NCBI RefSeq assembly: GCF_013337765.1
Contig: NZ_VBSB01000035.1
Span: 186,001 to 250,000 of the forward strand
DNA length: 64,000 nt
From: Mycolicibacterium sphagni
GTDB taxonomy: Bacteria > Actinomycetota > Actinomycetes > Mycobacteriales > Mycobacteriaceae
Reading direction: 5' to 3'
Shown here: one piece after another, positions 25,533 through 33,929 of the stretch
How positions within the stretch are numbered: the stretch's first letter is position 1
Layout of the letters: each line of letters opens with the position of its first letter
Notes under the pieces: model-generated
The model's database searches: none
Told to the model about the DNA's origin: nothing
What the model saw: the letters and a program-made list of their open reading frames with translations, nothing else
Position numbers and translations under genes: made by a program

Positions 25533-26410
25533 GCCGGTACGCTGCCCGCGATGCGCTGAAGGTAGGCGACGCTGGCGAGCACGTCACGCAGCGGCCCCTG
25601 GCCCTGCGGTTCGCCGTCGAGGATGGTGTCCTGCTCGAGCACGAACCAGCCGTCGAAACCATTGTCCTGCAAGGCTTTGACGATGCCTGCGATGTCGACA
25701 TCGCCGGTACCCAGCGGGGTGTACATGCCCTCGGCCACCGCCTCGGTGTAGGTGAGCTTGCCGGACTGTACGCATTCCGCCAGCTCTGCGTCGACATCCT
25801 TGAGGTGGGCATGAGCGATCCGGTCGGGCATTGCGCGCGCCAGCTGCAGCGGGTCGGTGCCGCCGATCAGCAGATGTCCGGTGTCGAGGCATAACGAGAT
25901 CGACGACCCGGCCAATACCCGGGCCACCTCGTCACCCTTCTCGACCATCGTGCCCACGTGCGGGTGCAATACCGCGGTGATGCCGCGATCGGCGGCGACA
26001 ACGGCGAGCCGATCCAGGTTGGCCAGCAGGGTCGCCCACTGCTCGTCGTCGAGATCGGGTCGCGAGTCATACCCGTCGGTGCCGGTGGCCGCCGCCAGCA
26101 CAAGCATCGAAGCACGCACCGCCACAAGGGATTCCAGCACACCGGCTACGTCGGGTACCGGATCGTGGTCGGCGTCGTGCAGCACCACCGGTGCGAAGCT
26201 GCCGACACAGCTCAGGCCGTGGCGGCCGAGCAGCGTGGTCAGTTCGGCCGGTTCGGCTGGCAGGAAGCCTTCCGGGCCCAGCTCGGTGGCCGTCAGCCCC
26301 GCGCTGCCCATTTCCGAGAGCACCCGCTCGGGATCGAGCTGATAGCCCCAGCCGGGCACCTCGCACACGCCCCAGGAAATGGGAGCTCCGGCAATTTTGA
26401 TGGCACTCAT
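25529..26410 (-). CDS. Inosose dehydratase-like TIM-barrel protein (second IolE)
   Basis: A 293-residue barrel very close in style to IolE: AGAPISWGVCEVPGWG at the start, TELGPEGFLPAEP, TAVLHPHVGTMVEKGDEV, LCLDTGHLLIGGTDP and AHLKDVDAEL. The metal-binding His, Asp and Glu are all present, so it is probably an active dehydratase or epimerase on a keto-inositol. It overlaps its neighbours on both sides by four bases. Together with the IolG-like gene upstream it would repeat the first two steps of inositol catabolism for another isomer. Confidence 0.82.
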   Translation of the reverse strand: MSAIKIAGAPISWGVCEVPGWGYQLDPERVLSEMGSAGLTATELGPEGFLPAEPAELTTLLGRHGLSCVGSFAPVVLHDADHDPVPDVAGVLESLVAVRASMLVLAAATGTDGYDSRPDLDDEQWATLLANLDRLAVVAADRGITAVLHPHVGTMVEKGDEVARVLAGSSISLCLDTGHLLIGGTDPLQLARAMPDRIAHAHLKDVDAELAECVQSGKLTYTEAVAEGMYTPLGTGDVDIAGIVKALQDNGFDGWFVLEQDTILDGEPQGQGPLRDVLASVAYLQRIAGSVPA

Positions 26411-27414
26411 CGGTTCTTGACCTCCTCGATGCGAACGGGCACGCGCCGGTGCAGTGACTCGGTAGCAGCCTCGGCGATCCAGGCGACATCGACCGCGTCG
26501 GCCACGGTAGCTCCCACGACGGCATTGCCCTTGGTCACCTCGACGAAGGCGGCCAACTCGGTGCGGAACGCCTCGGTGAAGCGGTCCATGAAGAAGTGAT
26601 GCGCCGGGCCGGTCGGAAAGTCGAAGCGAGAATCGGTGTTTCGCAACGGAACGCCCTGATCCCAGCCTGCCGCGACACTGTCGTCGAAGCCGTGCACCTC
26701 GAGGCGGCAGTCGTAACCGCGGGCGTTGTAGCGGGCGTTGGAAACCACGCCGAGAGCGCCACCGTCGAACCGGACCACCACGGCCGCGGTGTCGACGTCG
26801 TCGTATTCGCTGAACAGCGGATCGCCCTGGACGGTGCCGGTGGCGTACACCTCGACGGCGCGCTGCCCGGTGATCCAGTTGATGATGTCGAAGTCGTGCA
26901 CGGCGCAGTCGCGGAAGATGCCGCCCGAGCCCTTGATGTAGTCCATCGGCGGGGGAGCGGGATCCATGGTGGTGCTGCGCACGGTGTGCAGGATGCCCAG
27001 CGAGCCGTCGTCCACGGCGCGCTTGGCGGCGGCGAACGCGGCGTCGAAGCGACGCTGGTAGCCCACCTGTACGGGAACCCCGGAGGTGAGAATGGCCTCG
27101 GCCACCCGGGCGCTTTCGGCGGCGGTGGATGCGATCGGCTTCTCGCAGAACGTGGGCAGCCCCTTGGCGACGGCGGCCAGGGTGAGCTCGGCGTGCGCCG
27201 GGGTGGCGGCCGCGACCACCACGCCGTCGATCCCCGAATTCAGCAGCTGCTCAAACGAATCCACCGGTTTGGCGCCGAATTTTGTCGCGACCGCGGCGAC
27301 GACATCGGGGCGTTCGTCGGTGATGACGAGACCGTCGACGCCGTCGAGGTTGCTCAGCGTTTCGATGTGGAAAGCACCGATTCGGCCAAGGCCGATGACA
27401 CCGAGTGTGGTCAT
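26407..27414 (-). CDS. Inositol 2-dehydrogenase-like protein (second IolG)
   Basis: A 335-residue Gfo/Idh/MocA enzyme that fits the IolG branch best of the six in the window by its motif GGIFRDCAVHDFDIINW (Asp and His four apart, as in characterised IolG). It also has GLGRIGAFHIETL, CEKPIAST and GYQRRFDAAF. It is coupled by ATGA overlaps to the dioxygenase upstream and the IolE-like gene downstream. It probably oxidises an inositol isomer or a demethylated inositol with NAD+. Confidence 0.84.
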   Translation of the reverse strand: MTTLGVIGLGRIGAFHIETLSNLDGVDGLVITDERPDVVAAVATKFGAKPVDSFEQLLNSGIDGVVVAAATPAHAELTLAAVAKGLPTFCEKPIASTAAESARVAEAILTSGVPVQVGYQRRFDAAFAAAKRAVDDGSLGILHTVRSTTMDPAPPPMDYIKGSGGIFRDCAVHDFDIINWITGQRAVEVYATGTVQGDPLFSEYDDVDTAAVVVRFDGGALGVVSNARYNARGYDCRLEVHGFDDSVAAGWDQGVPLRNTDSRFDFPTGPAHHFFMDRFTEAFRTELAAFVEVTKGNAVVGATVADAVDVAWIAEAATESLHRRVPVRIEEVKNR

Positions 27415-28571
27415 GGGATTCTCCGTTCGTTCTGGTCGCGCAGCGCGACATCGAGGTCATCGAGGGAAAGATCGTCGGCCACCGCCGCGACCACCACGTC
27501 GACCTGGCTGGCCGGGGCCAGGCTGCCGATCGGCTGGTCTTGGTCGAGGTTGGTGGGGAAGGGGTAGCCCTCGGCGGTGGCCACCACCGCGTTGAGCAGT
27601 TCCGCGGCCGGACGGCCCGCGGCCTTCATGGCCCGCAGGGCCGGGTACACCGCGCGCACCATCGCGGTGCGGTCGAGGGCCTCCATCGCGCGGCCGAACG
27701 GCGAGGAGACCTGCAGTAGGTTGGCCATCCGCCGCACATCGGCTGACGTATTGGCGCCTGCGCCGTGATAGAGCGCCGGGTTGAAGAACACCGCGTCGCC
27801 CTTGCTCAGCGGGATCTGCACCTGATGGCCGGCGAAGTAGTCGATGAACTCCGGCCGGTTGAACGCCACATACCCGCCCTCGAAGAGCTGCGAGTAGGGC
27901 AGCAGCATCGTCGGCCCGCTCTCCAACGGCATGTCGGTATGCGCGACCGCACCTTGCAGGGTCAGCGCCGGCGACAACCGGTGCACGTGCGCCGGGTAGT
28001 CGGTGAGTTGCCCGGGCGCGACGAAACCGAGGTGGTAGTCGCGGTGCGGAACCTGAGGCGCCCCACCGGGATTGACGACGTTCACCTGAGAGGTGACCTG
28101 ATACCGCGGTCCCAGCCAGGCCTGGCAGACCAGGGCCAGCAGGTCGTTGGTGTAGTAGTCGGCGTAGACCGCGGGGGAGTGCAGCGCGAGTTTCTGGGCG
28201 GCGTTCCACACCCGGTCGTTGGCGCCCGCGGCACCGAAGTGGTCACCGGCCGCACCGCCGGACTGCCGCTGCGCGACGATCAGTGCGCCGAACGCAGCGC
28301 TGGCCGCATCGACGACCGCGGTGGGGAACGCGCCGGTGAACACCACGACTCCCGGACCGTCGGCCAGCGCGGTGATCAGCTCGGACTGCAACGCCCGCCG
28401 GTCGGCCCGCAGCATCTCGGCGGCGGAGTAGACCAGGACGTTGCCGCGGACGTCGGCGGCGTGCGGGTACGCACCGAGGTTGGTGTCCCGCTCGGTCAAT
28501 GCTCGCAGCTCGTCAAGCTGGAATGCCGACTCGTCCAACCACGGCTGCACCCGCGCGCTCACTTCGACCAT
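27411..28571 (-). CDS. Phytanoyl-CoA dioxygenase (PhyH)-family Fe(II)/2-oxoglutarate oxygenase
   Basis: A 386-residue enzyme with a complete facial triad: H176-R-D178 in VPHRDYHLGF and H269 in ALYHGAGAN, plus Arg 280/281 for 2-oxoglutarate. Members hydroxylate or oxidatively demethylate small molecules in the cytosol. It is first in an operon with IolG-like, IolE-like and Gfo/Idh genes, all overlapping by four bases, and is divergent from a LacI regulator. A role in unmasking a substituted cyclitol (for example an O-methyl inositol) fits this context, but is inference. The ATG at 28571 gives a normal family length. Confidence 0.82.
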   Translation of the reverse strand: MVEVSARVQPWLDESAFQLDELRALTERDTNLGAYPHAADVRGNVLVYSAAEMLRADRRALQSELITALADGPGVVVFTGAFPTAVVDAASAAFGALIVAQRQSGGAAGDHFGAAGANDRVWNAAQKLALHSPAVYADYYTNDLLALVCQAWLGPRYQVTSQVNVVNPGGAPQVPHRDYHLGFVAPGQLTDYPAHVHRLSPALTLQGAVAHTDMPLESGPTMLLPYSQLFEGGYVAFNRPEFIDYFAGHQVQIPLSKGDAVFFNPALYHGAGANTSADVRRMANLLQVSSPFGRAMEALDRTAMVRAVYPALRAMKAAGRPAAELLNAVVATAEGYPFPTNLDQDQPIGSLAPASQVDVVVAAVADDLSLDDLDVALRDQNERRIP

Positions 28572-28652
28572 GCGGCAAGTCTTGCTGTGATCCAGCCCGC
28601 AATCAACAGCAGAAATCCATCAAAAACCCATCAGACCGATACAGTGCACGCC
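28572..28652. promoter_or_regulatory. Divergent control region between dioxygenase operon and LacI gene
   Basis: An 81-bp gap that must hold both promoters. It contains a direct repeat CCATCA-AAAA-CCCATCA and, at 28644-28661, an 18-bp palindrome with one mismatched pair (GTGCACGCC / ATGGCGCAC) that covers the LacI start codon. The AATGTC...ACAAA element of the main iol regulon is absent here, so this operon is probably under separate control by the adjacent LacI protein. Confidence 0.45.
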
Positions 28653-29657
28653 ATGGCGCACCGATTCAAGGTCCGCGAGATCGCCCAGCAATCCGGGTTA
28701 TCCGAGGCGACCGTCGACCGAGTGCTCAACGACCGCCCCGGCGTGCGGGAAACCACCCGTGCCGAGGTCGCCCAGGCGATCGAGGACCTGGAAAAGCAGC
28801 GCGCCCAATTGCGGCTCAACGGCCGGCGCTACCTGTTCGACGTGGTGATGCAGACGCCGCAGCGGTTCTCCGATGCCTTCCGCGCCGCGGTCGAAGCGGA
28901 GCTACCTGCGTTCGCGCCGGCCATGCTGCGGGCGCGCTTCCACCTGTGGGAGTCCGGATCGACCGAGCAGACGGTGGAGAGCCTCGCACGGATCAAAGGC
29001 AGTCACGGCGTGGTGCTCAAGGGCCAGGACGAACCCGAGGTGGCCGAGGCCGTCGAGCGGCTGGTCGCATCCGGTGTGCCGGTGGTGACCTATGCGACGG
29101 ACATTCCGGCCAGCTCGCGCTGCGCGTATGTCGGCATCGACAACCATGGCGCCGGCGTCACCGCGGCCTACCTGATGGACCAATGGCTGGGTGAAGCGCC
29201 CGCCGATGTGCTGATCACGCTGAGCCGCACAGTGTTTCGCGGAGAAGCCGAGCGTGAGGTCGGTTTCCGCACGGCGTTGCGCAAGTCCGGCCGCGGCATC
29301 GTCGAGGTCAGCGACAGCGACGGTATCGACGCCAACAACCAGCGCCTGGTTCTCGACGCCCTCGAACGGCATCCCGAGGTGGAGGCCGTCTATTCCGTGG
29401 GTGGCGGCAACACCGCCACGGTCGCGGCGTTCGACGCAATAGGGCGCCGCTGCCGGGTGTTTGTCGCCCACGACCTGGACGCCGACAACCGGCGACTGCT
29501 GCGCGAGGGCCGCATCTCGGTGGTGCTGCACAACGACCTGCGCGCCGACGCCCGGCTCGCGATGCGGCTGATCCTGCAGCAGCACGGGGCGCTGCCCGAT
29601 GAGCCCGCGCGCCCGGTCCCCATCCAGGTGATCACTCCGTACAACCTGCCCGGCTGA
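28653..29657 (+). CDS. LacI-family transcriptional regulator
   Basis: A 334-residue repressor-type protein with the LacI helix-turn-helix at residues about 5-30 (FKVREIAQQSGLSEATVDRV, then LNDRPGVRETT) and a periplasmic-binding-protein-like effector domain. Segments such as GVVLKGQDEPEVAEAVERL and YVGIDNHGAGVTAAYLMDQW match LacI/CcpA sugar sensors, and DGIDANNQRL lies in the second lobe. ATG at 28653 is the best start; a GTG three codons earlier is possible. It is divergent from the dioxygenase operon, which it very likely controls in response to the operon's sugar or cyclitol substrate. Confidence 0.86.
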   Translation: MAHRFKVREIAQQSGLSEATVDRVLNDRPGVRETTRAEVAQAIEDLEKQRAQLRLNGRRYLFDVVMQTPQRFSDAFRAAVEAELPAFAPAMLRARFHLWESGSTEQTVESLARIKGSHGVVLKGQDEPEVAEAVERLVASGVPVVTYATDIPASSRCAYVGIDNHGAGVTAAYLMDQWLGEAPADVLITLSRTVFRGEAEREVGFRTALRKSGRGIVEVSDSDGIDANNQRLVLDALERHPEVEAVYSVGGGNTATVAAFDAIGRRCRVFVAHDLDADNRRLLREGRISVVLHNDLRADARLAMRLILQQHGALPDEPARPVPIQVITPYNLPG

Positions 29658-29762
29658 ACTCGCAGAGTCGTTGATTCGGAGAAATCCCGACTAGCATCTC
29701 GCGCCGACGGCGACGATGAATGCGCCTGCGTGCCCGACACCAAAACTCAGAGGAGACATTCC

Positions 29763-30608
29763 GTGCCAGAACAGCGCGCCGAGCTCGTCGCCGGCGTGAC
29801 CGTGCTGGGCAATCTTGCCATCGACGTGATCAACGGCGGGCCGAAGACGCCCGGTGGGTGCGCGTCGTTCTCCGGCGTGGCCATGGAGGCCGCCGGCGCG
29901 ACGGGCGGCATCGTCGCGCTCGCCGCCGCGGCCGACCGTCCGTTGTTCGACCCACTGCTGGCGCGATTCGGGTCGATGATCCGGATCCTGACCGCGGACC
30001 GCACCAGCGCGTTCCGGCTGGACTACGAGGATCTCGACCACCGCCGGATGTCGGTGGAGGCCATCGGCCCGGTATGGGGCCCTGCGGAGGTCGAAGCCGC
30101 GGCCCCCGACACGACCTGGGTGCATCTGGCGCCACTGCTGCGCACCGACTTTCCCGCCCAGACGTTGGCGCTGCTGGCGCAGCGCGGCCATCGGGTCGCC
30201 TATGACGGCCAGGGCCTGGTGCGCGCCGACCAGGTCGGCCCGCTGGTCGTGGATCGTCACTATCCGCCGGAGTTACTGGCCCACCTCAGCATCCTGAAGC
30301 TGGCCGAGGACGAGGCCGTCATCGTCGCCGACGGACCCTTCGACCAGTCGACCGCGGCGCGCCTGGGTGTGCCCGAAATCCTGGTGACGTACGGATCCGA
30401 GGGCTGTGACATCTATACGGGCGACAGCTGCGTGCGGGTGCCGGCCGCCTGGCGGGTCGAGGGCGTGCAGACCACCGGGGCCGGCGACATGTTCACCACC
30501 TGTTATGTGGCAAATCGTGCGGCAGGCGCCGATCCCCGCGCCGCCGCGAAAGAGGCTAGTGAACTGGTCGCCGGTGAACTGGAGAAACGCCTGCAGGCGC
30601 GCCGGTAA
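29763..30608 (+). CDS. PfkB-family carbohydrate kinase
   Basis: A 281-residue kinase with the C-terminal PfkB signature TTGAGDMF, which supplies the catalytic Asp; the N-terminal Gly-rich signature is degenerate (GGCASFSGVAMEA). GTG at 29763 is preferred because AGAGGAGA lies six bases upstream; an in-frame GTG 33 bases earlier lacks a ribosome site. It stands 105 bp after the LacI gene on the same strand. It may phosphorylate a product of the dioxygenase operon, giving the second pathway its own kinase, but the substrate is unknown. Confidence 0.78.
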   Translation: MPEQRAELVAGVTVLGNLAIDVINGGPKTPGGCASFSGVAMEAAGATGGIVALAAAADRPLFDPLLARFGSMIRILTADRTSAFRLDYEDLDHRRMSVEAIGPVWGPAEVEAAAPDTTWVHLAPLLRTDFPAQTLALLAQRGHRVAYDGQGLVRADQVGPLVVDRHYPPELLAHLSILKLAEDEAVIVADGPFDQSTAARLGVPEILVTYGSEGCDIYTGDSCVRVPAAWRVEGVQTTGAGDMFTTCYVANRAAGADPRAAAKEASELVAGELEKRLQARR

Positions 30609-30615
30609 CTGAGAG

Positions 30616-30655
30616 CTACTCGTGAGTAGTTCTTCTCTTAGAGAATGCCATTCTC
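30616..30655 (+). repeat. Overlapping hairpins after the PfkB gene
   Basis: Directly after the kinase stop, CTACTC-GT-GAGTAG (30616-30629) is followed by the pyrimidine run TTCTTCTCTT, a weak terminator. Next, TTCTC (30633-30637), GAGAAT (30641-30646) and ATTCTC (30650-30655) can pair two ways: TTCTC with GAGAA, or GAGAAT with ATTCTC. The second is a perfect 15-bp inverted repeat with a 3-base centre and could equally be an operator. Terminator of the kinase transcript is the simplest reading. Confidence 0.5.
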
Positions 30656-30814
30656 GATAAGTGACGAACGACACACTTTTGTCTCATCTGGCCGCGACTC
30701 ATGTCCGTGAGCTGTGGCTTCGGCGCAGGCCCGGCGGCGTGTCACCAGCCGCGCGTGGTCTGGCTTGCCTAAGAAAGTGCAATAATCGGTACTGCGAGTG
30801 ACAGCAACTCCTGG

Positions 30815-30860
30815 GCTGTCGATTCCGTCGGCGCGTCCATCCTGACAGCGACGCGGAATC
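30815..30860 (+). other. Structured korA leader: interleaved inverted repeats
   Basis: GCTGTC (30815-30820) pairs with GACAGC (30844-30849), while GATTCCGT (30821-30828) pairs with GCGGAATC (30853-30860, one G-U). The strands are interleaved, so the two helices are either alternatives or a pseudoknot. The element ends 33 bases before the korA start. A possible -10, TAATCG/GGTACT, lies about 30 bp upstream of it, so the element should be inside the 5' leader. No known riboswitch class was recognised. Confidence 0.45.
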
Positions 30861-30893
30861 CACACCCGGCGGGACATGACGAAAGGCGGGGAC

Positions 30894-32837
30894 GTGGGTC
30901 CCAACGGCAACGGTGCTTCGGGCAACCGGCAAAAGCTGGAAAAGGTCGTCATCCGATTCGCCGGTGACTCCGGCGACGGCATGCAGCTGACCGGTGACCG
31001 GTTCACCTCGGAGGCCGCGCTGTGGGGCAATGACCTTGCCACTCAACCGAATTACCCCGCCGAGATCCGCGCGCCACAGGGCACCCTGCCCGGTGTCTCG
31101 TCATTCCAGATCCAGATCGCCGACTACGACATCCTCACCGCGGGTGACCGTCCCGACGTGTTGGTCGCCATGAACCCGGCGGCGCTGAAGGCCAACATCC
31201 GCGACCTGCCGCGCGGTGGACTGGTGATCGCCAACTCCGACGAATTCACCAAGCGCAACCTCGCGAAAGTTGGCTACGAAAACAACCCGCTGGACAGCGG
31301 CGAGCTGTCCGACTACGTCGTGCAGGCCGTCGCGATGACCACGCTGACCCTCGGCGCCGTCGAAGAGATCGGTGCCTCCAAGAAGGACGGCCAGCGCGCC
31401 AAGAACATGTTCGCGCTCGGTCTGCTGTCGTGGATGTACGGCCGGCCGATCGAGACCAGCGAGACGTTCATCCGCGAGAAGTTCGCCCGCAAGCCCGATG
31501 TCGCCGAGGCGAACGTCCTCGCACTCAAGGCCGGCTGGAACTACGGCGAGACCACCGAGGCGTTCGGCACCACCTACGAGATCGCCCCGGCCAAGCTGGC
31601 TCCCGGTGAGTACCGCCAGATCTCGGGCAACACCGCGCTGGCCTACGGCGTGATCGCCGCCGGTCAGCTCGCCGACATCCAGGTGGTGCTCGGCACCTAC
31701 CCGATCACGCCGGCGTCGGACATCCTGCACGAGCTGTCCAAGCACAAGAACTTCAACGTCCTGACCTTCCAGGCCGAAGACGAGATCGCCGGCGTCGGCG
31801 CCGCGATCGGTGCGTCCTACGGCGGCGCCCTCGGCGTCACCAGCACCTCAGGCCCCGGTATCTCGCTGAAGTCCGAAGCGATCGGCCTGGCCATGATGGC
31901 CGAGCTGCCGCTGCTGGTGATCGACGTGCAGCGCGGCGGCCCGTCCACCGGCCTGCCCACCAAGACCGAGCAAGCCGACCTGCTGCAGGTGATGTTCGGG
32001 CGCAACGGCGAGTCACCCGTGGCGGTGCTGGCCGCCAGCACCCCATCGGACTGCTTCGAGGTGGCCATTGAGGCCGCGCGCATCGCCCTGACCTATCGGA
32101 CGCCGGTCATTCTGCTGTCCGACGGTGCGATCGCCAACGGCTCGGAGCCGTGGCGGATCCCGGACATCAACTCCTTCGAGCCGATCGAGCCCAACTTCGC
32201 CAAGGCCGGCGAGGATTTCCAGCCCTACGCCCGTGACCCGGAGACGCTGGCCCGGCAGTTCGCGGTTCCCGGCACCCCCGGTCTGGAGCACCGCATCGGC
32301 GGCCTGGAATCGGCCAACGGTTCCGGTGCCATCTCCTACGAGCCGGCCAACCACGACCTCATGGTCCGGTTGCGGCAGGCCAAGATCGCCGGGATCACGG
32401 TGCCCGACATCACGGTCGACGACCCGACCGGCGACGCCGAGCTGCTGATCCTGGGCTGGGGAAGTTCGTTCGGCCCGATCGGTGAAGCGTGCCGCCGGGC
32501 CCGCCGCCGCGGGATCAAGGTTGCCCAGGCTCACCTGCGCCACCTCAATCCCATGCCGGCCAACCTCGGCGAGGTACTGCGCAAGTACCCGAACGTGGTG
32601 GTGCCGGAGATGAACCTCGGTCAGTTGGCGTTGCTGTTGCGCGGCACGTACCTGGTCGACGTCCACTCGGTGACCAAGGTGGAGGGCATGGCGTTCCTGG
32701 CCGACGAGCTGGAGGGCATCATCGATGCCGCGCTGGACGGGACGCTGGCCGAAAAGGAAAGCGACAAAGCGAAATTTGCCAGACTTGCGGCAGCTACCGT
32801 GAGTACCGGCACAGTTGGCGCAGGAGTGAACGGATGA
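30894..32837 (+). CDS. korA: 2-Oxoglutarate:ferredoxin oxidoreductase, alpha subunit
   Basis: A 647-residue fused gamma-alpha subunit of the KorAB complex, which makes succinyl-CoA from 2-oxoglutarate with reduced ferredoxin as by-product; in M. tuberculosis it gives a CO2-linked alternative to the 2-oxoglutarate decarboxylase route. The gamma part spans about 20-210 (IRFAGDSGDGMQLTGDRF) and the alpha part begins near 235 (YPITPASDILHELSKHKNF, TSTSGPGISLKSEA). GTG at 30894 is preferred: AAGGCGGGG precedes it and the product then starts GPNGNGAS, close to the tuberculosis protein; an ATG 18 bases earlier is the alternative. It overlaps korB by four bases. Confidence 0.93.
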   Translation: MGPNGNGASGNRQKLEKVVIRFAGDSGDGMQLTGDRFTSEAALWGNDLATQPNYPAEIRAPQGTLPGVSSFQIQIADYDILTAGDRPDVLVAMNPAALKANIRDLPRGGLVIANSDEFTKRNLAKVGYENNPLDSGELSDYVVQAVAMTTLTLGAVEEIGASKKDGQRAKNMFALGLLSWMYGRPIETSETFIREKFARKPDVAEANVLALKAGWNYGETTEAFGTTYEIAPAKLAPGEYRQISGNTALAYGVIAAGQLADIQVVLGTYPITPASDILHELSKHKNFNVLTFQAEDEIAGVGAAIGASYGGALGVTSTSGPGISLKSEAIGLAMMAELPLLVIDVQRGGPSTGLPTKTEQADLLQVMFGRNGESPVAVLAASTPSDCFEVAIEAARIALTYRTPVILLSDGAIANGSEPWRIPDINSFEPIEPNFAKAGEDFQPYARDPETLARQFAVPGTPGLEHRIGGLESANGSGAISYEPANHDLMVRLRQAKIAGITVPDITVDDPTGDAELLILGWGSSFGPIGEACRRARRRGIKVAQAHLRHLNPMPANLGEVLRKYPNVVVPEMNLGQLALLLRGTYLVDVHSVTKVEGMAFLADELEGIIDAALDGTLAEKESDKAKFARLAAATVSTGTVGAGVNG

Positions 32838-33910
32838 CTGACCTGATCGGCTCGGATCTGCTGGCACCTGGTGTGTCCAAGACGGCGTGGGTGCCGACCA
32901 CCGACGAGCCGCAGAAAGCCAAGGACTTCACCAGCGACCAGGAGGTGCGCTGGTGCCCGGGCTGCGGTGACTACGTCATCCTCAACACGATCCGCAACTT
33001 CCTGCCGGATCTGGGCCTGCGCCGCGAGAACATCGCGTTCGTCAGTGGCATCGGCTGCTCCAGCCGTTTCCCGTACTACCTGGAGACCTACGGCTTCCAC
33101 TCGATCCACGGCCGTGCGCCGACCATCGCCACCGGTCTGGCGCTGGCCCGCCCGGACCTGTCGGTCTGGGTGGTCACCGGTGACGGCGACGCCCTGTCGA
33201 TCGGTGGTAACCACCTGATCCACGCGCTGCGCCGCAACGTCAACATCACGATCCTGCTGTTCAACAACCGGATCTACGGTCTCACCAAGGGTCAGTACTC
33301 GCCGACCTCCGAGGTCGGCAAGGTCACCAAGTCCACCCCGATGGGCTCGCTGGACTATCCGTTCAACCCCGTGTCGCTGGCACTGGGCGCCGAGGCGACG
33401 TTCGTCGGCCGGGCGTTGGACTCCGACCGCAAGGGTCTGTCGGAGGTGCTCAAGGCGGCCGCCTCTCATCGTGGTGCCGCACTGGTCGAGATCATGCAGG
33501 ACTGCCCGATCTTCAACGACGGCTCCTTCGACCTGCTCCGCAAGGAAGGCGCCGAGGAGCGGATCATCAACGTTCGCCAGGGTGAGCCGGTGACCTTCGG
33601 CGCCAACGGCGAGTACTGCGTGGTCAAGACCGGGTTCGGGCTGGACGTCGCCAAGACCGCCGACGTCGCGGCCAGCGACATCGTGGTGCACGACGCGACC
33701 ATCGAGGATTCCGCCTATGCCTTCGCGTTGTCGCGGCTGAGTGAGCAGAACCTCGAGCACACCGTGATGGGTGTCTTCCGCCAGGTCAGCCGGCCGTCGT
33801 ACGACGACGCGGCCCGTGACCAGGTCCGGATGGCGCGCGAGGCCACGCCGCATGACCGGCACGCGCTGCAATCGCTGCTGCGCGGTCGCGACACCTGGAC
33901 CGTTGACTAG
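32834..33910 (+). CDS. korB: 2-Oxoglutarate:ferredoxin oxidoreductase, beta subunit
   Basis: A 358-residue thiamine-diphosphate- and [4Fe-4S]-binding subunit. It has EVRWCPGCGDYVIL and FVSGIGCSSRFPYYLETYGFHS (given by its core GIGCSSRFPYY), the cysteines that bind the cluster, and the ThDP/Mg motif GDGDALSIGGNH followed by NNRIYGLTKGQYSPTS. The start lies in the korA stop (ATGA), so synthesis is coupled. No ferredoxin gene adjoins it. MobA follows after 19 bp. Confidence 0.94.
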   Translation: MTDLIGSDLLAPGVSKTAWVPTTDEPQKAKDFTSDQEVRWCPGCGDYVILNTIRNFLPDLGLRRENIAFVSGIGCSSRFPYYLETYGFHSIHGRAPTIATGLALARPDLSVWVVTGDGDALSIGGNHLIHALRRNVNITILLFNNRIYGLTKGQYSPTSEVGKVTKSTPMGSLDYPFNPVSLALGAEATFVGRALDSDRKGLSEVLKAAASHRGAALVEIMQDCPIFNDGSFDLLRKEGAEERIINVRQGEPVTFGANGEYCVVKTGFGLDVAKTADVAASDIVVHDATIEDSAYAFALSRLSEQNLEHTVMGVFRQVSRPSYDDAARDQVRMAREATPHDRHALQSLLRGRDTWTVD

Positions 33911-33929
33911 CCGAGCCCAGACTCCATTC

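Noticed and set aside
28572..28652. Search for the AATGTC...ACAAA iol element in the dioxygenase/LacI gap
   Set aside because: Neither strand carries it, so this operon was not assigned to the GntR regulon.
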